From contig JBMNJZ010000001.1 of the NCBI GenBank assembly GCA_050951925.1, positions 1,054,001 through 1,118,000 on the forward strand: a stretch of 64,000 nucleotides of DNA, read 5' to 3'. This document shows positions 9,565-18,241 of this stretch, piece by piece. A program made the position numbers and the translations under genes. The notes beneath the pieces were generated by a model that was given only the letters and a program-made list of their open reading frames with translations, did not search any database and was not told where the DNA came from. The stretch is from UBA1046 sp012511325. Lineage in GTDB: Bacteria; Bacillota; Clostridia; Saccharofermentanales; DTU023. Position 1 is the stretch's first letter, and each line of letters starts with the position of its first letter.

Positions 9565-10665
9565 ATGGTCAGTACCCGTCCGCCTAAACGAAATTTTTAT
9601 GATCTGACTTTGCCGGATATTCATGCCTGGTGTGATTTGCACGATCTGGAGCCATATCGAGCCGAACAGATTTTTGCCTGGCAGAAGAAAGGGCTGCCGG
9701 AATTTGCGCAGTTTTCCAATCTAAGCAAGGGAATCCGCGCCAAATTGCGCGCCGATTTTGATCCGATTCCGCTGGGAGTTAAGGCAGAGATTAAGTCCAA
9801 GCTTGACGGTACCGTCAAATATCTCCTATCATTGCGCGACGGCAATATGATCGAAGCAGTCTTGATGCAGTACCGATATGGCAACGCAGTCTGCATCTCA
9901 TCCCAAATCGGATGCCGAATGCAATGCAAATTTTGCGCTTCCGGCGGACTGGGTCTGGTCAGGAATCTGACGGCCGGTGAAATGCTGGCTCAAGTTGCCC
10001 TGATTAATAGATTGAGCGCTGACAGGATCAGTCATGTAACTGTGATGGGTATCGGTGAACCATTTGACAATTATCACAATTTAGTTGAATTCCTCCAACG
10101 CCTTCGGGATCCTCTTGGCCTGCGTATCAGTCTGCGCCGGGTGACCGTGTCAACTTGCGGCATTATAGATAAAATGATAAAATTCAAAGATGAAAATTTG
10201 CCGATAACGCTTTCAGTTTCGTTACATGCCCCGAATCAGTCCCTGCGCAAGAGCTTAATGCCGACGGCTGAGAAATATCCTTTTACGAAACTGATTGACG
10301 CCGGTGAGAAATATGCCCGCCAAAGCGGTAGGCGCATTACATATGAATATGCATTATTTGCAGGTATAAATGACAGTAAAGATCAGGCATTGGAACTGGC
10401 AGCTGCATTGCAAGGTAAATTGTGCCATGTGAATTTAATTGCTGCCAATGCGGTTCCGGGAATTGATTATCGTCCGACTTCCAGGGCAGGCAGAATGAGC
10501 TTTAAACAAGTCCTGGAGGAGAATAAGATTAAGGTCACACTGAGGCGCGAGCTGGGAACAGATATTGCCGCCGCCTGCGGCCAATTAAGGAGAAGTCACG
10601 AAAATGCTGGAAGATCTGCATTATGCAGCTATGAGCCGCAAGGGGCCGAACCGGAAAGGCAATGA
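9565..10665 (+). CDS. rlmN: 23S rRNA/tRNA (adenine-C2) methyltransferase
   Basis: A 366-residue radical-SAM enzyme that methylates A2503 of 23S rRNA and A37 of some tRNAs. The cluster motif is CRMQCKFC (about 116-123), and the two catalytic cysteines are in the usual places, the second in AAACGQLRRS near residue 335, where most RlmN proteins end. Here the reading frame runs about 25 further residues and overlaps the start of the phosphatase gene by 62 bp. No ribosome binding site of its own is visible; it directly follows fmt. Confidence 0.95.
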   Translation: MVSTRPPKRNFYDLTLPDIHAWCDLHDLEPYRAEQIFAWQKKGLPEFAQFSNLSKGIRAKLRADFDPIPLGVKAEIKSKLDGTVKYLLSLRDGNMIEAVLMQYRYGNAVCISSQIGCRMQCKFCASGGLGLVRNLTAGEMLAQVALINRLSADRISHVTVMGIGEPFDNYHNLVEFLQRLRDPLGLRISLRRVTVSTCGIIDKMIKFKDENLPITLSVSLHAPNQSLRKSLMPTAEKYPFTKLIDAGEKYARQSGRRITYEYALFAGINDSKDQALELAAALQGKLCHVNLIAANAVPGIDYRPTSRAGRMSFKQVLEENKIKVTLRRELGTDIAAACGQLRRSHENAGRSALCSYEPQGAEPERQ

Positions 10666-11377
10666 GGATAATTTCGCCATTGTCAGCAGGGAAAAGGCTT
10701 TCCCGGTTATTTTGGCAGTAGCCGACGGTATGGGTGGCCATTTGAACGGGGAACTGGCCAGCAAGACAGCAGTTGATGAGATCAGTGAGCTTTTGTTGCC
10801 GCTGCTTCCTGAACAAGATGACAAAGCAACAATCGTGAAGGTGCTTGAAGATACGATTCAGACAATTAATATCAATATTTATAAAAAGTCACTGGAGAGC
10901 GAGTCTAACAGTGGAATGGGTACAACCTTGACCTGTGCCGTGTTCTATCCGGAAGTACTATATATCTGTCAGATTGGCGACAGCAGATGTTATGTGTTCC
11001 GTTCAGGACAGCTGGAGCAGTTAACCAGAGATCACACTCTGGTGCAGGAGATGCTTGATTTGGGCGAGCTTGAACCGCAAGAGGCGCGTTTCCATGCCCA
11101 GCGCCATATCCTGACCCAGGCACTGGGAGCTCCGGATTATGTCAGGCCTGATGTAATTTCGCATGATATGGGACACCATGACCGCTATCTGATATGCAGT
11201 GACGGTTTACATGGCTATGTTCCGGATGAGGATATAATGTGGGTTATTAAGAATTCTCTTACTGCCAGGGAAGCGGCTGAGAAGCTGGTGGATATTGCTC
11301 ATACTTCCGGTGGCAGTGACGATGTAACTGTAATCGTGGCATTTAGAGGAGCAGGAGGGTCAGATGCGAAAGAGTGA
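10604..11377 (+). CDS. stp: PP2C-family Ser/Thr protein phosphatase (Stp/PrpC)
   Basis: A 257-residue PPM/PP2C phosphatase that reverses the action of the adjacent PASTA kinase. Metal-binding and family motifs are all present: NEDNFAIV, VADGMGGHLNGE, GMGTTLTCA, QIGDSRCYV, CSDGLHG and SDDVTVIV. It has no membrane segment, so it acts in the cytoplasm. AAGGAG precedes the ATG at 10604. Its start lies inside the rlmN frame, and its 3' end overlaps the kinase gene by 14 bp, so phosphatase and kinase are coupled. This stp-prkC pairing is typical of Firmicutes and Actinobacteria. Confidence 0.96.
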   Translation: MLEDLHYAAMSRKGPNRKGNEDNFAIVSREKAFPVILAVADGMGGHLNGELASKTAVDEISELLLPLLPEQDDKATIVKVLEDTIQTININIYKKSLESESNSGMGTTLTCAVFYPEVLYICQIGDSRCYVFRSGQLEQLTRDHTLVQEMLDLGELEPQEARFHAQRHILTQALGAPDYVRPDVISHDMGHHDRYLICSDGLHGYVPDEDIMWVIKNSLTAREAAEKLVDIAHTSGGSDDVTVIVAFRGAGGSDAKE

Positions 11378-13526
11378 TTATCAGCTGGCCCCGGGTTCTG
11401 TGATTGGTGGGCGTTACCGGATTGCGCGCAGTCTTGGTCAGGGCGGGATGGCCTCTGTTTACCTGGCTCAAGATCTTGACTTAGGCAATCTTGTGGCTCT
11501 GAAGTTGATGCATGATGAGCTTACGGAGGATCCCGAATTTATCAAACGCTTTGCTACTGAAGCCAGGGCGGCTGCCAGTCTGGACAATCCCAATATTGTC
11601 AGTGTTCTTGATTATGGGCAAGATGGCAAAATCAGATATATTGTGCAGGAGTATGTTGAGGGCCGCACACTTAAAGAGCTGATTCAAAAGCATGGCTATC
11701 TGGACTATAGGCTGGCTACACCATTGATGATTCAGATAGGCCTGGCGTTGGAGCATGCGCATCAGCGCGGTGTTATCCACCGCGACATTAAGCCGCAGAA
11801 TATTCTGGTCACACCTAATATGGTAGCCAAAGTCACGGACTTCGGCATAGCCCGTACCTCAAGCGCCAATACCATTACCTTGACAGGCGGCATGGTACTC
11901 GGCTCCGTGCACTATTTTTCTCCGGAACAGGCCAGAGGCGGTGCTATTACTACCCGCTCGGATCTCTATTCACTGGGTGTGGTTTTTTACGAAATGCTGA
12001 CCGGCCGGTTGCCTTTTGACGGCGAGTCTTCAGTAGCTGTGGCAATTAAGCATCTGCAGGAAACGCCGGTTTTGCCTTCCGCGTATGTGCGCAGCTTGCC
12101 CCCTGCTTTGGATGCAATCGTCAATAAGGCTATGCAGAAAAATCCGGACGGACGTTATCAGTCCGCTCGTGAGCTTGTTGATGAGCTTGATGCCTTTATG
12201 ATTGAGCCCGATGGTGTCTATGGGGTAATTCCCAAGACTGCCACCTGGGAGGGATCTACCTCCGCTATCGGCCTGCAGAGACAACAGGCTAATTACAATA
12301 AATTGCGCGAGATAGAACAGACTTATAATAAGAGACGTACATCTCGTTATCGTGATACGGCGATGGTCATAAGTATTGTCGCAGTTACAATGATTCTGGT
12401 TGCCATTCTGGTGATCTGGCTGGTGCAGAGATTCAATAGCAAGCCGGATCAGCCGGGGAGCCTGGAGATTACATTGCCGAATTTCGTGGGTCGGGACTAT
12501 GAAGAAGCGATGCCCGAGCTGGAAAAATTGAGGCAACAGGATCTTGAAATTGAAATCCACACAGTCGAGGATGATTCAGTCAACCAAGGCATTATTCTCA
12601 AGCAAGATCCGGAATCGGACGGCACAGTCAAGATTAATCCTCAAAGTACTGTTCTCAATCTCTATGTCTCAATAGGTCAGGGTAATCTGGAAGTGCCGGA
12701 TGTGACCGGACAATCGCGTCTGGCCGCGGAAGAGATCATCCGGGGTGCGGGATTTTTTGATGTCCGTTTCCGTCAAGAGGCATCAGAAACCGTCGAGCGC
12801 GATAAAGTGATCCGGACTATCCCTCAGGCCAACAGCCTCCAGACCCCTGACACAACGGTAACAATCATTTACAGCTCTGGTTCCGCAGTTGTCGAAGTTC
12901 CTGATATTACCAATCAGAGTTTGGCGCAGGCTATTCAAATACTGGAGGATTCCAATCTGATCCTGGGCGGTCAGAGCACAGTAGGAGGACGCAATATCCC
13001 CGATGACAAGAAGGTAGTTATTAGCCAGACTCCTGCTGCCAGACAGATTGTGGAGAGCGGCAGCCAGGTATCGATCCTGGTTGGCACCAGAGAAGATTAT
13101 AATGCCTATTTCAATCCAACGCCGCCGCCGCCGGCGGTACAGATCATGCCGCAACTGGTGGGGAAGAATATGTCGCAGGCATATAGTCTGCTAAGCCAGG
13201 TCGGCATCAAGAAAATTTTGACAACCAGTATCGGCTCGCCTGAGGCGAATGCCCTGGACACTCGCGATGAAAGCCAGTGGAGCAAGATTTATATCTTGCA
13301 GCAGAGTATTGCCGCCGGCCAGAGTTTTAGCGGTGATACCATAGAAATGGTGATCGGTACCAAATTGGATTATGATCAGTTCCTGAATCCAACTCCTACT
13401 CCTACGCCGACACCGACTCCAGAGCCGACACCAACCCCGACACCGGTTCCAACTGAATCGGAATCTGAAGAGACGACGGCTTCTGATGCGGGCGGTGGAG
13501 GCAGGCGTAAATATTTAAGCCCATGA
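11364..13526 (+). CDS. prkC: PASTA-domain Ser/Thr protein kinase (PrkC/PknB type)
   Basis: A 720-residue membrane kinase that senses cell-wall fragments. The kinase domain spans about 14-280 (GQGGMASVYLA glycine loop, catalytic HRDIKPQNIL, DFGIAR). A single membrane helix lies at about 333-355. Four extracellular PASTA repeats start near 370, 443, 511 and 594 (LPNFVG, VPDVTG, VPDITN, MPQLVG). The C-terminus is a Thr-Pro tract (about 673-700) followed by an acidic Ser/Glu tail, an uncommon ending that resembles the linker in the cohesin-like protein at 33.4 kb. It overlaps the phosphatase gene upstream by 14 bp and rsgA downstream by an ATGA. Confidence 0.96.
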   Translation: MRKSDYQLAPGSVIGGRYRIARSLGQGGMASVYLAQDLDLGNLVALKLMHDELTEDPEFIKRFATEARAAASLDNPNIVSVLDYGQDGKIRYIVQEYVEGRTLKELIQKHGYLDYRLATPLMIQIGLALEHAHQRGVIHRDIKPQNILVTPNMVAKVTDFGIARTSSANTITLTGGMVLGSVHYFSPEQARGGAITTRSDLYSLGVVFYEMLTGRLPFDGESSVAVAIKHLQETPVLPSAYVRSLPPALDAIVNKAMQKNPDGRYQSARELVDELDAFMIEPDGVYGVIPKTATWEGSTSAIGLQRQQANYNKLREIEQTYNKRRTSRYRDTAMVISIVAVTMILVAILVIWLVQRFNSKPDQPGSLEITLPNFVGRDYEEAMPELEKLRQQDLEIEIHTVEDDSVNQGIILKQDPESDGTVKINPQSTVLNLYVSIGQGNLEVPDVTGQSRLAAEEIIRGAGFFDVRFRQEASETVERDKVIRTIPQANSLQTPDTTVTIIYSSGSAVVEVPDITNQSLAQAIQILEDSNLILGGQSTVGGRNIPDDKKVVISQTPAARQIVESGSQVSILVGTREDYNAYFNPTPPPPAVQIMPQLVGKNMSQAYSLLSQVGIKKILTTSIGSPEANALDTRDESQWSKIYILQQSIAAGQSFSGDTIEMVIGTKLDYDQFLNPTPTPTPTPTPEPTPTPTPVPTESESEETTASDAGGGGRRKYLSP

Positions 13527-14428
13527 CTGCTGCAGATCAAGCTCAGCCCACAGCTACCATCCTGCGTGGAATTGGAGGGCATTATCTTCTGCACAGCCAT
13601 TATAATAATTTTCAAGACCTGGCCATGCTGCGCGGCATCCTGAGATTAGCTGAATCAAGACCTCTTCCCGGTGACAAAGTTATCTATGGTCCCAGTGAGG
13701 ATCCGGATATACCTTATATCATAGAGGGAATTCTGCCGCGCAAGAGCTTTTTGGCCAGACCCGCAGTTGCCAATTTGGATCTGGTTCTGATTACTATTGC
13801 CGCTTCCCGACCGCGACCTGATCTCACGATGGTCGATCGCCTGATTGTCATGTCTTACGCGCATGGGATTGAAGTGGCCCTGATTATTAATAAAATGGAC
13901 CAAAAGAAGGGTGGGACAGTAGTTCAACAGATCAGGCGCGAATACAAGGAAGCGGGTACATTGCTGTTCGAGACCGGTTTTGGTGATGATGGCTCTGCGC
14001 TAGAGGAACTCCGGGCTTTGATTCGAGGCAGGGTGGTTTCTTTTGCCGGCCAGTCAGGAACCGGCAAATCGACACTGCTCAACCGTCTCTTCGGTACAGA
14101 GTTGATGGAGACCGGCGAGCTTTCTGACAAGATTGGTCGCGGGCGACATACAACGCGCCATACTGAGCTCTTTCCGCTTAAAGAGGGAGGCTATCTCGCT
14201 GACACTCCCGGCTTCAGCCAGGTCAGCCTGGCTGCGGCAGGCGTAAATCTGGCCAAACTGGCTGACGGATATGCCGAGATTAAACAGCTCAGTCAGCAAT
14301 GCCGCTTTGCCGGTTGCGCCCATACCGGGGAGCTGGGCTGTGCCGTTTCCGCTCAAACTATGTCCCCGGGAAGATATGAGCGTTATTTGGAACTGAGAGC
14401 CGAAGTTATCGCGGCTCAGGAATATTGA
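13523..14428 (+). CDS. rsgA: Ribosome small subunit GTPase RsgA
   Basis: A 301-residue circularly permuted GTPase that checks late maturation of the 30S subunit. The motif order G4-G1-G3 shows the permutation: INKMD (about 122), GQSGTGKSTLLN (about 175), DTPG (about 227). The C-terminal zinc knuckle is CRFAGCAHTGELGC (about 258-271), and an N-terminal OB fold precedes the GTPase. It starts in the ATGA overlap with prkC. The RsgA-after-PrkC order is conserved in Firmicutes and fits known PrkC phosphorylation of this GTPase in Bacillus. Confidence 0.96.
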   Translation: MTAADQAQPTATILRGIGGHYLLHSHYNNFQDLAMLRGILRLAESRPLPGDKVIYGPSEDPDIPYIIEGILPRKSFLARPAVANLDLVLITIAASRPRPDLTMVDRLIVMSYAHGIEVALIINKMDQKKGGTVVQQIRREYKEAGTLLFETGFGDDGSALEELRALIRGRVVSFAGQSGTGKSTLLNRLFGTELMETGELSDKIGRGRHTTRHTELFPLKEGGYLADTPGFSQVSLAAAGVNLAKLADGYAEIKQLSQQCRFAGCAHTGELGCAVSAQTMSPGRYERYLELRAEVIAAQEY

Positions 14429-14447
14429 ACAAGGGAGTTGAATTATC

Positions 14448-15158
14448 ATGCTGCCTCTTTTTCACGAAACTGCCGGCAAACCGCTAATATGTCCCTCTTT
14501 GCTATCCTGTGATTTTGCTCGTATCGCCGAAGAAATCGCGCTGATCAAGGATCAGGCCGGAATATTGCATTGCGATATCATGGACGGACATTTTGTTCCT
14601 AATCTTACATTCGGTCCGCCCGTTCTGGCCGGAATCCGCCAAGCCACTGACTTACTGCTCGACGTTCACCTGATGGTCGATCAGCCGGAGGCGTGGCTGG
14701 AGCCTTTTGCAGAAGCCGGAGCAGACAGTCTGGTTTTCCATATTGAAAGCACGGCACATAGTCAGCGTCTGGCGACTCAGATCCGTGATCTGGGCTGTAC
14801 GCCTGGCGTGGCGATCAATCCGGGAACACCTCTGACAGCTTTGACTGAGATTTTGCCCTTTGTTGATTTGGTGCTTGTAATGTCGGTTAATCCCGGCTTT
14901 GGCGGACAGAGTTTTATCAGCCGGATGTTAGACAAAGTCACACGCCTGAAACAAATCAGTCTGGACAGAGGCCTGTCTTTCCATATCCAAGTGGACGGCG
15001 GCATTAATAAAGATACGGCGGCGCAAATGGTCAAAGCGGGAGCCAATCTGCTGGTGGCAGGAAATGCGATTTTCAGAGCCGATGATCCGGCGTTGGCCGC
15101 AGCTGAGATTATTAAGTCTGCCCAATCAGCTTATAGGGATACTCTGACAGTAATCTGA
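14448..15158 (+). CDS. rpe: Ribulose-phosphate 3-epimerase
   Basis: A 236-residue TIM-barrel epimerase interconverting ribulose 5-phosphate and xylulose 5-phosphate in the pentose phosphate pathway. Signatures include PSLLSCDF, CDIMDGHFVPNLTFGP with metal-binding His and catalytic Asp, HLMVDQP, VMSVNPGFGGQSF and QVDGGIN near the phosphate-binding end. The N-terminus carries about 10 extra residues. AAGGGAG before the ATG gives a good ribosome binding site. It lies in the usual rsgA-rpe-thiN order. Confidence 0.97.
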   Translation: MLPLFHETAGKPLICPSLLSCDFARIAEEIALIKDQAGILHCDIMDGHFVPNLTFGPPVLAGIRQATDLLLDVHLMVDQPEAWLEPFAEAGADSLVFHIESTAHSQRLATQIRDLGCTPGVAINPGTPLTALTEILPFVDLVLVMSVNPGFGGQSFISRMLDKVTRLKQISLDRGLSFHIQVDGGINKDTAAQMVKAGANLLVAGNAIFRADDPALAAAEIIKSAQSAYRDTLTVI

Positions 15159-15168
15159 GGTGATATCC

Positions 15169-15972
15169 TTGATCACACTGCCTTGGGAGAAAAGAAAGTC
15201 CTATCGCGCCGGTATTTTGCTGGGTGGCGATCTGCATGATACAGCGGAAAGCGCTGCTTTGCTCGCCAGCTGTGATCTGTTAGCTGTTGCCGACAGAGGA
15301 GCTTCATATGCCAGGCAGTGGCAATTAAAGCCGGATATTGCGGTAGGGGATTTCGATTCGATAGCTGCTGATGATCTACTATGGTTACAGGGAAAAGGGA
15401 TCCCAATTTATCAGTTCGCTGAGGCCAAAGACGAAGCTGATTCCGAACTGGCAGCTTATCTGCTGCTATCTGATCAAGCAGGGCAGGAGGGAAAAAAATC
15501 AGCTGCGGCAGCTGATATAGGACCTGAACTTTCCTTGATTGCCAGCGGGTCATGGGCAAAAAGCCGGCTCAGAAATGATCTGGAGCTGCTTTTTTTGGGC
15601 TGTACCGGCTCCCGCCCGGATCATCTGCTGGCCAATCTGAGCCTGGCCAGGGTACTGACGGAAAGGGGTATCCCGGTGCTCTTAAGCGATGGCATCAGTC
15701 TGTTCGTCCCTCTGTCCGGAAGAGATAAAGTCCGGATTCTGTGGCCGGAAAAACCCTGCCCTGAACAAAGATGGCTGTTTTCCAGTATGTCTCTCAGTGA
15801 TCTGGTTACCGGCATCACCTATCAGTCAGCGCAATTCCCGGTTGAGAACTATTCTTTACCCAGAGGCACCAGCCTTGGCTTGAGCAACCGCGGACTCAGT
15901 CCTAAACAGGTCGATATAGGCCTCGAACTTGAATCCGGCAGCCTGATGGTCATTGTGACTGGAGAAGATTAA
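15169..15972 (+). CDS. thiN: Thiamine pyrophosphokinase
   Basis: A thiamine pyrophosphokinase that makes thiamine diphosphate from thiamine and ATP. Key motifs: DRGASYA, PDIAVGDFDSI, KDEADSELA and GCTGSRPDHLLANL, covering the nucleotide and thiamine sites. I prefer the TTG start at 15169, which is 6 bp after the AGGTG at 15158-15162; a GTG at 15160 in the same frame has no ribosome binding site. That gives 267 residues, longer than the usual 210-220, owing to a low-conservation insertion at about residues 103-128. Its 3' end overlaps the end of the convergent apt gene by 4 bp. Confidence 0.9.
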   Translation: MITLPWEKRKSYRAGILLGGDLHDTAESAALLASCDLLAVADRGASYARQWQLKPDIAVGDFDSIAADDLLWLQGKGIPIYQFAEAKDEADSELAAYLLLSDQAGQEGKKSAAAADIGPELSLIASGSWAKSRLRNDLELLFLGCTGSRPDHLLANLSLARVLTERGIPVLLSDGISLFVPLSGRDKVRILWPEKPCPEQRWLFSSMSLSDLVTGITYQSAQFPVENYSLPRGTSLGLSNRGLSPKQVDIGLELESGSLMVIVTGED

Positions 15973-16484
15973 ATTGAGACGATGGTGAATAGAGGATAAT
16001 CGCTCAATTCCTCCCGTCCTTGTAAAAAATCTAATTCAATAAAGAACAGCAAGCCGACTACTTCACCGCCCAGCTTTTCAACCAATTCGATATTGGCCTT
16101 AGCAGTTCCGCCTGTGGCCAAGAGATCATCAACGATCAAGACTTTAGACCCCGGAGTAATCGCATCCCGGTGTATTTCCAAGGTATCGGTGCCATACTCC
16201 AAATCATAAGTGACGGAAACTGTTTCGGCCGGCAGTTTACCCGCCTTACGCACGGGTACGAAGCCGACTCCGGCAGCGTAGGCCAGAGGGGCACCCATGA
16301 TGAAGCCGCGGGATTCAATGCCGACAATCAGATTGAAGTCCAAATCAGCTACCGCATCCAGCATCTGCTGTATCGCCTCGCTAAATAATTCCTGGTCCTT
16401 CAGAACAGTAGTAATGTCAATAAAATCGATGCCTTCTTTGGGGAAGTCAGGCACATGCCGCAAATGCTCTTTCAGGTCAATCAT
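15969..16484 (-). CDS. apt: Adenine phosphoribosyltransferase
   Basis: A 171-residue purine salvage enzyme that joins adenine and PRPP to give AMP. The PRPP-binding loop is VLIVDDLLATGGTAK (about 113-127), and the N-terminal text HLRHVPDFPKEGIDFIDIT is typical for Apt. Length is exactly that of the family. GGGAGG sits 7 bp before the ATG. It is a single leftward gene that converges on thiN, with a 4-bp overlap of the coding ends and therefore no room for a terminator between them. Confidence 0.97.
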   Translation of the reverse strand: MIDLKEHLRHVPDFPKEGIDFIDITTVLKDQELFSEAIQQMLDAVADLDFNLIVGIESRGFIMGAPLAYAAGVGFVPVRKAGKLPAETVSVTYDLEYGTDTLEIHRDAITPGSKVLIVDDLLATGGTAKANIELVEKLGGEVVGLLFFIELDFLQGREELSDYPLFTIVSI

Positions 16485-16518
16485 AAAAGCCTCCCAGCTC
16501 TAATTCATATCCAGACAT

Positions 16519-16546
16519 ATTATATACATACTTGTGTCCGAATGCA
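16519..16546 (-). promoter_or_regulatory. Probable apt promoter
   Basis: On the minus strand TATAAT (16519-16524) has TGCATT 16 bp upstream (16541-16546) and lies about 35 bp before the apt start. The -10 is perfect, the -35 weak. Confidence 0.5.
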
Positions 16547-16619
16547 GAACCAGATAGTCAAACTTGTTACAGAAACCTGTTTCTTCATGTATATGCTGGA
16601 GTCGGATTTTCAAACATGC

Positions 16620-16625
16620 TAGAAT
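16620..16625 (+). promoter_or_regulatory. Candidate extended -10 for the gcv operon
   Basis: ATGCTAGAAT contains TGnTAGAAT, an extended -10 form also used at 60833. It lies 85 bp before gcvT in the 225-bp divergent space between apt and gcvT. I do not recognise a glycine riboswitch in the leader, though such operons often have one. Confidence 0.4.
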
Positions 16626-16709
16626 TAAAGCTGATTTTATTTAGTCAGCAAAACTGAAATTTTTCCTTAGGCACTTGGATATTATTTTTCGGAAGAGAGT
16701 GACAAAGAT

Positions 16710-17807
16710 ATGAAGAAAACTCCGCTTAATGACAAACATAAAAAGCTGGGAGCCAGAATGGTTGATTATGCCGGCTGGGAGATGCCGGTACAGTATGAGG
16801 GCATTGTTCCCGAAACTGCAGCTGTTCGCAGGCAGTGCGGTATTTTTGATGTTTCCCATATGGGAGAAATATTGGTGACCGGCGCTCAGGCCGGGAACTT
16901 TCTGGATTGGCTCTTGACCAGACGCGTGGCCGCAAAGGCGTCGGATCAGATCACTTATGCCATCATGTGCTATAGCGACGGTGGCGTTGTAGATGATCTG
17001 CTGGTCTATCCGGCAGAAGAGGGCTATCTGCTGGTCGTCAACGCTGCCAACAAAGACAAGGATCTGGCTCACTTGGCCGACAGCCTCAGTCTTTTCAGGA
17101 CAGAGAATGACCTATCCGCTGATGCCGTAGTAATTGAGGATCAGTCGGATGTCTATGCTCAGATTGCCATTCAAGGGCCGGAGAGCAAGTACTATATAGA
17201 GACAGTATCGAAGCTGTTGCAATTGGATGCAGAGACTGCCGGGACATTAAGCGGGCTCAAGCGTTTTCGCAGTCTGTTGCCGGACGGCGGACAGCACAAT
17301 CCGGCTACTATAATTTCACGGACCGGCTATACAGGTGAGGACGGTTTTGAGATCTACGGACAGGATACGGTCATTGCCGAGTTGTGGGATGGTCTGATCA
17401 GTGCCGGTTGCGCACCCTGCGGCCTGGGAGCGCGGGATGCTTTGAGATTGGAGGCCGGCCTGCCTCTGTACGGACATGAGATGTCGGAGTCGATCAATCC
17501 ACTGGATGCCGGTTTGGATTTCTTTGTCAGTTTTGATCGCAAATTTCAAGGCGATAAAATGCGGAAAACGCGAAAATTGGTCAGGCTTATTAATCCGGGC
17601 AAGCAAATTCCCCGAGCCGGTTATACGGTTTTCCTGGCTGGCCTTGAAGTGGGTTATATAACGTCCGGCGGTTTCTCGCCGACTTTGGAGAGAGGAATCG
17701 CCAATGCTTTAGTTGCGAATGACCTGATCTTGGGACCGGAGCTTATGGTAGAAATCAGGGGCAAGCAGGTTCCGTTCAAAGTAGTGGACAAATTCCTGAC
17801 CGAATAG
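16710..17807 (+). CDS. gcvT: Glycine cleavage system T protein, aminomethyltransferase
   Basis: A 365-residue GcvT, the THF-dependent step that releases ammonia and makes 5,10-methylene-THF from the aminomethyl group held on GcvH. The start TPLNDKHKKLGARMVDYAGWEMPVQY and the folate-site text GYTGEDGFEIY are classic for the family. The GGAAGAG at 16692-16698 is somewhat distant from the ATG. First gene of gcvT-gcvH-gcvPA-gcvPB; the L protein (lpd) is not in the window. Confidence 0.97.
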   Translation: MKKTPLNDKHKKLGARMVDYAGWEMPVQYEGIVPETAAVRRQCGIFDVSHMGEILVTGAQAGNFLDWLLTRRVAAKASDQITYAIMCYSDGGVVDDLLVYPAEEGYLLVVNAANKDKDLAHLADSLSLFRTENDLSADAVVIEDQSDVYAQIAIQGPESKYYIETVSKLLQLDAETAGTLSGLKRFRSLLPDGGQHNPATIISRTGYTGEDGFEIYGQDTVIAELWDGLISAGCAPCGLGARDALRLEAGLPLYGHEMSESINPLDAGLDFFVSFDRKFQGDKMRKTRKLVRLINPGKQIPRAGYTVFLAGLEVGYITSGGFSPTLERGIANALVANDLILGPELMVEIRGKQVPFKVVDKFLTE

Positions 17808-17854
17808 AATTTGCTGTTTTGCGCAAGGCGCTAAATTATCAACTGGAGGTTAAG

Positions 17855-18241
17855 ATGGCTAAAGTAGAGAAAGATCTTTATTACACAGAAGATCATGAAT
17901 GGATCAGAGTCGAGGATAATACGGCTTTGATCGGGATTACGGATTTTGCCCAGGAGCAGCTGGGCGATATTGTTTACGCGGAAGCCGGTGATATCGATAT
18001 TGAATTAGAAGCGGGTGATGTTGTCGGGAGCGTCGAATCTGTCAAGATGGCTTCGGACATCTATACCCCCGTAGCCGGCAAGATAATAGCCAGAAATGAG
18101 AAGCTGGAAGAGGAATCAGAGCTGGTTAACGAAGATCCTTATGGAAGCTGGTTTGTCAAGATTGAGCTGGCGAATCCCACAGAGCTTGAGCAGCTGATGG
18201 ATGCTAAGGCTTATGAAGCCTTGGTCGAGGAGAGCGATTGA
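17855..18241 (+). CDS. gcvH: Glycine cleavage system H protein
   Basis: A 128-residue lipoyl carrier that shuttles the aminomethyl group between P, T and L proteins. The lipoyl-lysine is in GSVESVKMASDIYTP. I use the ATG at 17855, which has GGAGG at 17845-17849 and gives the family N-terminus AKVEKDLYYTEDHEWIRVE; the frame is open 12 codons further upstream, but that part has no ribosome binding site. Its stop overlaps the gcvPA ATG by one base. Confidence 0.96.
   Translation: MAKVEKDLYYTEDHEWIRVEDNTALIGITDFAQEQLGDIVYAEAGDIDIELEAGDVVGSVESVKMASDIYTPVAGKIIARNEKLEEESELVNEDPYGSWFVKIELANPTELEQLMDAKAYEALVEESD

Noticed and set aside
16485..16709. Glycine riboswitch before gcvT
   Set aside because: I looked for paired aptamer-like stems and found none that I could support. 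A covariance search (Rfam glycine model) would decide.
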